From positions 45,868 to 109,867 of the forward strand of contig CAMJPM010000001.1 of the NCBI GenBank assembly GCA_946407725.1: a DNA stretch of 64,000 bases. Reading direction: 5' to 3'. Below are positions 57,444-64,000 of the stretch, piece after piece. The first letter of the stretch is position 1. Each line of letters starts with the position of its first letter. Source of the DNA: an uncultured Lachnospiraceae bacterium (GTDB taxonomy: Bacteria > Bacillota > Clostridia > Lachnospirales > Lachnospiraceae). Both the position numbers and the translations under genes were made by a program. Below the pieces are notes generated by a model. It saw only the letters and a program-made list of their open reading frames with translations. It did no database searches and was not told the DNA's origin.

Positions 57444-60400
57444 ATGGGATTAACATTTGTATTTGATGTACCTTCAAATCTGAATAAGGATAAGCGTAAG
57501 ATCTTTGAGGAGAAAACAAAGCCTCTTGAGGGAAAAATATTCTCCGGTCCCGCCGAACTGAAGAAGGCATATAACGATCTGGCAAATAACTTAAAGAAAG
57601 ACGGGATCGAACTCTATAAGACCGGCTTCAGGCATAGTGGCGAGATCATGTCTATGCTTCAGTCCTCCTTTCAAGGGCTGGTAAATGCTGCCGCCACACC
57701 GGAAGAAAAAAGCAAATGGCAGAAATACTTCGATGAAGTGAATACCATATTTGCCGAAGCCATGGCATTAAATGAAAGCAATAATCCAAATAATACCGGC
57801 CAGTTCCAGATACAGGGAGATGGAGACAACATCGTTAAATCATCTGTCTATTCCGAGGAAGCCGAAAAAAGGATAGATGAAGGCTTAAGAAAGCTGAATA
57901 CTGCCCTTAGAGAAGAAATGAAGGGCTATCCTCCTGCAGGCAGTGTATACGGAAATAAGGATTTCATCAGGGAAAACCTGGAGATCATCCGCAACCTGAC
58001 AGATTATGCAATAAACGGCAACCTGATGATGGAGAACCTGACCCTTGGTGATTATACCAATGCCGTAAAGTCCATAAAGGGCATCATCCCCGGTATAAAG
58101 CCCTATGGCGTGGGGGTTAAGAAGGGTGCTGATAAGAGTTATGTAAGCGACTATGCACGCTTAAATCCGCTGCTGCCTTTAACTGCCCCTGCTCTCTGGG
58201 GAACCCGTCTTTTGAACGCTGAAAGCGAATACTATAACAAAGCGGACAAAAAAACGACGGGCCTTGATGATGAGATGCAGATCAGGGAGGAAATGCTCTC
58301 TTTAGGCTCCGAATGTCTTTATTCTATCGATAAGATCAGGAAAAACATTAAAAATGAGAATGTAAAAGAGGCTTTTCCAAGGGAGGCAAATGAAGCACAG
58401 ACAGATGCCATAGGAAACAGGAGCACTTTTTTCAAATGGGAAGCAACGCATAAGGCCAGGAGAAAGCTTATCGAAAACGGCTGGGCCATGGCTGACATCA
58501 CTGCTATAGGAAAAATGGCAGGTCTCATTCCCGCTTTCAAAAGGAACATGAATAACCTGGATCGGGCATGGGATGAATATGACGCTAATAAAGAGGCTGG
58601 AAATAAGCCTTCAAATCCCCGTTATTCAGAGGAAGAACGGAATGCTGTAAGTGAATTTGAAAACAAGCTCAATGCTTTGCTTTCTGAGGAGCCGAAAACT
58701 GCGGAGAGACGCAAGGAACTCCTTACATCCCTTGCGGAAGCAGTGGATGCTGTTCCTGACGGCTTAAAGAAGCGCTTCCGTGAGATCGAGGGATTGAAGA
58801 CAGGTATCAGTCTTGCACTGCAGCATGAGCTCTCCGAAACTGAAAAGGCTTTTTTAAGGGATCCGTCAAAGATCCGTGAAATTGCAGCCAAACACCCTGA
58901 CAAGGAATATACGGAGGCTGAACAGAGTAAAGACCTTCAATATCTTGCAGCGCTTAAACAAAAGGACGCAGAACTGAATAACATTGTTTCTGTTGATCCC
59001 TATGCCCATGATCATATAGTGGCGATGCAGGATTCCCTGGGAGGGGATACCCTGCAGTTTGCAAATGCCGTAAGATCCTGCATAGGTGAAAAGGAATGGA
59101 CAGCCTTTAAGGCAAAGAACGGACGTACTGACGACTATCATAAGGCTCTTGATATACTGACCCATCCGGATTCCAGGTTCAATGTGTCAAAGGATCACAA
59201 GCTCCTTCAGAACGTGGAGACAGCTCTGAAAATGAGGAAGCTTGAGGCACCCGGAAAGAATGTATCCAATCTGGGAAAAGCCGAAACAGGCGGATTTGGT
59301 GCGAAGATAAAAATAATAGCAGAGGTTCTTATCCCCGGCTTTGATTACAATAAGCTATCGGATGATGTAGACAAAAGCATTGATGAGGGTAAAGCCTATG
59401 ACAGGCAGAATGAGTATGTGGACCGCCTAAACTCCGTACTCCGCTCTCCGGGCAATCTGAACCGCGATCAGCAGAAGGAAGAGATCATGAAGTGCATAGT
59501 CGGTCTCATTATGCCTTATGCTTATGATTCCTTAAACTTTGATCCTGATAATGCTCTCCTTAAGAAGGAAAACCTGAACCCTGAGGAAAAGAAAGCACTG
59601 GAAACAGCCTATGCTGTTCCTTTTAACATAAAAGGCGGATTATTGAATGCTCCCTTCGCTGACAGACTGAAGGAGGTCTTAAAGGTTGTAGACAAGGGTG
59701 TTGACCGGATAGAAGCCCTAATGCTGGAAGAAAAACAGGTGGTTAACACGGTAAACCTGCAGCCCCTGAAAAGCTATTTGAAAAACGCCCTAAAAGGGAC
59801 AGCCTCAATGAAGATAAACGCTGCAGAGCCCTTAATAAAGATCGGAGAAGCGAATTACTCGGCACCGGTTAGGGAGATCGACCGGGAGAAAAACCCTATC
59901 ATCCCGGGAAAGACCAGGAATTATACCATTTCAGAAATTGAAGAAAAAGCAGAGATATTCCCGATACACAAGATCGTCAATGCCCAGTATGTGCTTAAGG
60001 AGATCTGGGGAGATTTCTACTCTGCACAGCAGAAGGGCAGATTAACCCCTGACGAAGAAAACAAATACTGGCAAAGGATCGATGAGCAATACTCTGTGAT
60101 CGAAAACCTGACAAAAGACCTCATGGCAAAACAGAAGGAAAATCCTGATTTTGTACACGATAACATGAGGACAATGCTTGGACAGTCCGGTGATTCGGAT
60201 TCTTCCTTTGAGGATATGATCTCAGGGAGCAGGGCGCTTCAGAGTGTCTTAAGGTATATCACACCACGGAGAGAGGCAAGGCAGAACGGATGGCCTATGG
60301 AAGAGCTGGGGCTATATACCCATCTCTGGGAAACCGGCAATCGTATAGATAATGCCATTAATAAGCTGGAAAAGGAAGGAGAAAAGTACAAGCCTTTTGT

Positions 60401-62006
60401 TGATGCTATTAAGGATCTGAACGGATATCTTAAGGACAAGGTGCTTTCAAAGCCCTATGAAAAGGATCCGGAAAAGAGGGCTGAGATCTATGATAATCTG
60501 GCGAAAAAGCTCCCGAAGGTCTGGGCAGAGAGGGAAAAGTTCGGAGGTCTCGACGACGTCCCGATCGATCTAAGGACTGAAATTACCGATCCGGTAGGTT
60601 TTTTCGAAAATGTCAATCCTGCGACCGAAGCCGGAGGCATGCCCCTTGCCTATGAGATAAAGCTCGCTGCCGCCGAAGCAAAGGTTGAGGCTGCGGAAAA
60701 AGTAAAACAGGAAATAGAGGAATTAAAGGAGACTGTAGATCCCATAGTCTACAATGACCTCAAACGGGATGCGAACAGCGTAACTCCGCCAAAGCAGAAT
60801 AAGCTTTTGATCGATACCGAGTTTGTGGAGAAGGTGGATGTCTACCTTAATTCCGGTGTTGCGGGACTGAAAAAGGAGGTAGATATCGTGCGGGCCGGAA
60901 AGGAGACCACCCTCGAAGCTAAAACGGGGCTAAAGACCGACAGGGCCATCAATGCGGTCAGGAATATGCTGGATGCCGCAGATTCCGCTTTCCACTTTGA
61001 TTCGAGCCAGTATAAGGATATAAAGAAGAGCCTCGATAAGTTTAAGGATGGCACCGCAACACAGGAGGACAGGCAGCGTCTTACGGATGATGTAAAGAAG
61101 TGGCTTACGGATCCTAAGTATGACAGGATACATAAGCACTCCAAAAAAGAATTCGATAATAACCGGTTCAATATAATGTTCACTCTTGCAAATGAGCTGG
61201 ATCCGGGGTGGGCAAAGGAGAATTTTGCCGACATGAATATTGCAGCTCTTCATGGCGAGAAGGCTGACAATACCTCCTTCCACAATGTCCATGAATTTAC
61301 AAACTTCATGCACAGGCAGATGGCGGATCTGGATCTCTTAAATGAAGTGGAGGCAGTCGGGAGCCAGCGCTGGTACTTAAAGACCGACAGCTACGGACAA
61401 AAGGGGCTTGTGGAGGAGGTGCTCCGGGTAAAGGAGCAGGCCGGCTACAGGGAAGAAGACGCCTTATTAGCGGAAGCCAGTAATTTAAGCAAACTTCTTG
61501 GATCCGATGATCCAAGAGAAGCTCAAAGCGAGATAGTAAAAACCTTCAGGAACCTCAATGCATACAGAAAAGATCTGATCGATGCGTTATCTGTCAATGA
61601 TCAGGCTCAATATGCCCTGAGGGGAGATAACCAATTAGATGAGCAGGCTGCTATCAGGTTCAACAAGGAATCCAGCTCCTACTTAAAGAATTTTGCAAAG
61701 TACACCAGAAAAAATGCATTAAAGGAACTGAAAGACTTTCTCGGTAAGCCTGAAAACCGGGAAAACCCGTTTTATAAAAAGGCAGTACTGGCATACGGCA
61801 CACTGGATCCCAGGGCTGCCCACGAATACATAGTAGGGCTTCATAATGATAAGAGCATTAAAAAAGATAATATAAGGAAGTTAAACCTGGTGACCCTGGA
61901 AAAGGAAGAAGGTCTTGATCTGGGCGGCAGGAAGGCTTTCCGCAAGATAAAGAGGGCAAAGGCCCAACAGCCGGTTAAGGAACAGAAGCCGCCAGAAAGA
62001 TCATAA
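57444..62006 (+). CDS. Giant alpha-helical protein of unknown function
   Basis: Single ~1520-aa ORF, charged, no signal peptide or TM seen; start at MGLTFVFDVPSNLNKDKRK assumed (ORF track extends to 57351). Confidence 0.8.
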   Translation: MGLTFVFDVPSNLNKDKRKIFEEKTKPLEGKIFSGPAELKKAYNDLANNLKKDGIELYKTGFRHSGEIMSMLQSSFQGLVNAAATPEEKSKWQKYFDEVNTIFAEAMALNESNNPNNTGQFQIQGDGDNIVKSSVYSEEAEKRIDEGLRKLNTALREEMKGYPPAGSVYGNKDFIRENLEIIRNLTDYAINGNLMMENLTLGDYTNAVKSIKGIIPGIKPYGVGVKKGADKSYVSDYARLNPLLPLTAPALWGTRLLNAESEYYNKADKKTTGLDDEMQIREEMLSLGSECLYSIDKIRKNIKNENVKEAFPREANEAQTDAIGNRSTFFKWEATHKARRKLIENGWAMADITAIGKMAGLIPAFKRNMNNLDRAWDEYDANKEAGNKPSNPRYSEEERNAVSEFENKLNALLSEEPKTAERRKELLTSLAEAVDAVPDGLKKRFREIEGLKTGISLALQHELSETEKAFLRDPSKIREIAAKHPDKEYTEAEQSKDLQYLAALKQKDAELNNIVSVDPYAHDHIVAMQDSLGGDTLQFANAVRSCIGEKEWTAFKAKNGRTDDYHKALDILTHPDSRFNVSKDHKLLQNVETALKMRKLEAPGKNVSNLGKAETGGFGAKIKIIAEVLIPGFDYNKLSDDVDKSIDEGKAYDRQNEYVDRLNSVLRSPGNLNRDQQKEEIMKCIVGLIMPYAYDSLNFDPDNALLKKENLNPEEKKALETAYAVPFNIKGGLLNAPFADRLKEVLKVVDKGVDRIEALMLEEKQVVNTVNLQPLKSYLKNALKGTASMKINAAEPLIKIGEANYSAPVREIDREKNPIIPGKTRNYTISEIEEKAEIFPIHKIVNAQYVLKEIWGDFYSAQQKGRLTPDEENKYWQRIDEQYSVIENLTKDLMAKQKENPDFVHDNMRTMLGQSGDSDSSFEDMISGSRALQSVLRYITPRREARQNGWPMEELGLYTHLWETGNRIDNAINKLEKEGEKYKPFVDAIKDLNGYLKDKVLSKPYEKDPEKRAEIYDNLAKKLPKVWAEREKFGGLDDVPIDLRTEITDPVGFFENVNPATEAGGMPLAYEIKLAAAEAKVEAAEKVKQEIEELKETVDPIVYNDLKRDANSVTPPKQNKLLIDTEFVEKVDVYLNSGVAGLKKEVDIVRAGKETTLEAKTGLKTDRAINAVRNMLDAADSAFHFDSSQYKDIKKSLDKFKDGTATQEDRQRLTDDVKKWLTDPKYDRIHKHSKKEFDNNRFNIMFTLANELDPGWAKENFADMNIAALHGEKADNTSFHNVHEFTNFMHRQMADLDLLNEVEAVGSQRWYLKTDSYGQKGLVEEVLRVKEQAGYREEDALLAEASNLSKLLGSDDPREAQSEIVKTFRNLNAYRKDLIDALSVNDQAQYALRGDNQLDEQAAIRFNKESSSYLKNFAKYTRKNALKELKDFLGKPENRENPFYKKAVLAYGTLDPRAAHEYIVGLHNDKSIKKDNIRKLNLVTLEKEEGLDLGGRKAFRKIKRAKAQQPVKEQKPPERS

Positions 62007-62035
62007 TAGAAACTGTATTTGTGGCAGATATTGTA

Positions 62036-62066
62036 AACTCCGGCGGATTTTAAGTCCGCCGGAGTT
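62036..62066. terminator. Bidirectional terminator between convergent genes
   Basis: AACTCCGGCGGA-ttttaag-TCCGCCGGAGTT, 12-bp perfect stem. Confidence 0.8.
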
Positions 62067-62071
62067 ATATA

Positions 62072-63865
62072 TCATGCTGCCTTCATGGCATTAAATATAC
62101 TGTTGATGGTGTTATTATCTGTCTTTCCGATCTTGTCCCGAAGCCCCAGGACCACCATGACTGTTGACGTCATGATCTTGTTTTCCATAACGGGGTTAAA
62201 GCCGCTGGCTGAAAATGCCACGGATGTGGCCATCTTCATTCCTGTATCCGTTACAAGCTCATCCAGGTTTTCATATCCCTTACCGATCCTCATGATATTC
62301 AGTATATTACCCTTCTTCATATCGGAATTGATCTCATCCGTCCTGTCCTTCCCGAAGGTATCATTGGTACCCCTGACAATGGACTCATATTCGGCCCTGC
62401 CCTGGGCTGTGTTTTTATAATAGTCCTCCAGCATGGAGTGGTCCTTTAAGGTCCTGGCTATATACAGCGCAAAATCCACTCCCATCCTTACCGCACTGAC
62501 TATCGGCTTTGTAAGAGTGCTGCTGACACCGTATCCCTGGGCAATGAGCTGTCCGGTCTGGATCGCGATATTTAATACATCCCGGGATATCTCGATATTC
62601 TGAATGGTATCCGCAGTCTTCCCAGCCATCTTCTCCATGTCACGGTGATGCTCTGCAGTAAACTTTGTCAGCTCCTTCTGCTCCTCTGTCTGGAATTTTC
62701 CGGCATCATTTAATGTCTTTTTATCCTCTTGCTTCACTTCCAAATTGTCAGCTCTTTCAAAGCCTTCGGACAGCTTCTTCTTGTTTTCGGCCCGCTTCGC
62801 AATATCGAGGATCATATTGCCGTAACTCTTTACCGTTCCTATCATGGCTGAAACATAGATCATCTTATCCCTGAAGGCCTCCGTAAAGTTCTGGATCCCC
62901 GCTGCAGTGTCAAGAAGGGCTTTCGTCTTTTCCTTCCCGAAGATACCATTCAGTATCCCTTCAAAGTAATCCTTGGCCGTATCGGACGCAGCCTTTACCA
63001 TTTCCTCATTTGTAAGCTCCTCATCCTCCTCGCTCCAGTATTTATGGCTCTTAATATCCTCCTCGGTAAACGTATATCCCAGAGGAACCTTTTTTTCCTT
63101 TATCAGCTTCTCAAGAGTGTCCTTTTTCAGATCCTCCAGCTTAATGCTCTTCTGTCTTTCATATCCCTTCTGAAGAGCAGGCCACATTCCCTTAAGTGAG
63201 CCTCCTCTTTCAAACATGGCTTTGGAAAAATGCTCTATCACCTGTCTCTGTACATAAGCGGCAATTTCTTTTTCCTTATCTTTTATACCCGGAATCTTCT
63301 CAATGTACTCCTTCTTTTCCTCAAAATCCTTATACTTTTTCTTAAAGGAATCTATGGTATCCCTTATATCTCCGTACCGGTGTTTTACTGTTACCCCGTC
63401 AAGCTGCTGTTCAAAAATATCCTTTTCCTTTTCCTTCTCCTTTTCCTTCTCTGTGTCCTTCCCTTCTTTAAGCGGATCTCCGGCAAACATCCTTATGATA
63501 CCGCCCACCTCTTTAGCTCCCTTTTCCACAATCTCATTATTTTCAAATATATTGCCGATCTCCCTCTTTACCTGGTCAATATTTCTTATATCTTTCCTGA
63601 GGGAAAGGATCAGCTCCTGAAGACGGCAGCTTATCCTGTATCTCTCTCTCCCGGCTTTTGTAAAATGGAAAAGCTTTGTATGGGTCACCCTGTAATCCCG
63701 CACGGCACATTCGGACATATCCAGGAGATCACCGTAATCCATGATCCTGCCCCTTCCATCATTCCTGATCTTTGTATTCTTCTTTTTATAATTGATAAGG
63801 AGCTTTACGGCCGCCTTCTCCATGAGCTTATAAGACCCGGACTTTTCCTCCGTGTCATTATCCAT
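62072..63865 (-). CDS. Large alpha-helical protein of unknown function
   Basis: 597-aa ORF, K/E rich, with a KEKEKEKEKEK tract and hydrophobic helical segments in the C-terminal half. Confidence 0.8.
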   Translation of the reverse strand: MDNDTEEKSGSYKLMEKAAVKLLINYKKKNTKIRNDGRGRIMDYGDLLDMSECAVRDYRVTHTKLFHFTKAGRERYRISCRLQELILSLRKDIRNIDQVKREIGNIFENNEIVEKGAKEVGGIIRMFAGDPLKEGKDTEKEKEKEKEKDIFEQQLDGVTVKHRYGDIRDTIDSFKKKYKDFEEKKEYIEKIPGIKDKEKEIAAYVQRQVIEHFSKAMFERGGSLKGMWPALQKGYERQKSIKLEDLKKDTLEKLIKEKKVPLGYTFTEEDIKSHKYWSEEDEELTNEEMVKAASDTAKDYFEGILNGIFGKEKTKALLDTAAGIQNFTEAFRDKMIYVSAMIGTVKSYGNMILDIAKRAENKKKLSEGFERADNLEVKQEDKKTLNDAGKFQTEEQKELTKFTAEHHRDMEKMAGKTADTIQNIEISRDVLNIAIQTGQLIAQGYGVSSTLTKPIVSAVRMGVDFALYIARTLKDHSMLEDYYKNTAQGRAEYESIVRGTNDTFGKDRTDEINSDMKKGNILNIMRIGKGYENLDELVTDTGMKMATSVAFSASGFNPVMENKIMTSTVMVVLGLRDKIGKTDNNTINSIFNAMKAA

Positions 63866-63944
63866 AAGCTCCTTTATCTCTGCCAGGGTAGAATTCTCAA
63901 TATCCCGGGCCAGGCCGGTGGTCCTCCTCTTTTCTTTCTCTTTT

Positions 63945-63983
63945 CGTATCTATTCAGAACCCTCCGGATTCTGAATAGATACG
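63945..63983 (-). promoter_or_regulatory. Hairpin element H2 (inverted copy of H1) upstream of the 597-aa protein gene
   Basis: CGTATCTATTCAGAA-9 nt-TTCTGAATAGATACG, flanked by GCGCATTCGGTCATTA (reverse complement of the H1 flank). Confidence 0.75.
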
Positions 63984-64000
63984 CGCATTCGGTCATTAGA

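Noticed and set aside
63420-63465. Purine-rich CTTTTC-like repeat read as a possible CRISPR or microsatellite array
   Set aside because: No spacer architecture; it encodes the KEKEKEKEKEK tract in frame within the 597-aa ORF.
48796-63962. Shared 11-mer ATTCAGAACCC between the 48.8 kb element and hairpin H2
   Set aside because: An 11-nt match is expected many times by chance in 64 kb and the surrounding structures differ.

Overview
The window appears to be a low/moderate-GC Firmicute chromosome; Lachnospiraceae-like is an inference from gene content only. Almost all housekeeping and cell-surface genes are on the minus strand. (1) About 0.4-7.3 kb: amino-sugar/wall block (glmS, GT2, LCP ligase, glmM, GlmU-like LbH protein, nagB). 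(2) 7.4-19.4 kb: surface-polysaccharide cluster I (polyprenyl-P sugar transferase, several GT2s, an APH-like kinase, a flippase-like protein, SASA esterase, GtrA, GT87-like, phosphohexomutase). (3) 19.5-34.2 kb: an accessory/decay zone on mixed strands. It holds an AAA/DUF4143 ATPase, an intact papain-like (C1A) secreted protease plus a secreted propeller-like protein, several collapsed near-identical copies of both, an IS1634/IS4-like IS with inverted repeats, a HigBA-like toxin-antitoxin pair, REP-like dispersed repeats and broken genes. (4) 34.3-52.7 kb: surface-polysaccharide cluster II (GTs, Wzm/Wzt ABC exporter, a methyltransferase-kinase fusion reminiscent of WbdD, rfbA/B/C, GH25, MBOAT acyltransferase). 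(5) 52.6-57.1 kb: carbamate kinase, glycogen phosphorylase, LacI regulator. (6) 57.1-64.0 kb: two large, convergent, alpha-helical proteins of unknown function, each preceded in the same relative orientation by a copy of the same hairpin element with a compensatory stem change. I saw no rRNA, tRNA or CRISPR. All family calls are from reading the translations, without database searches.
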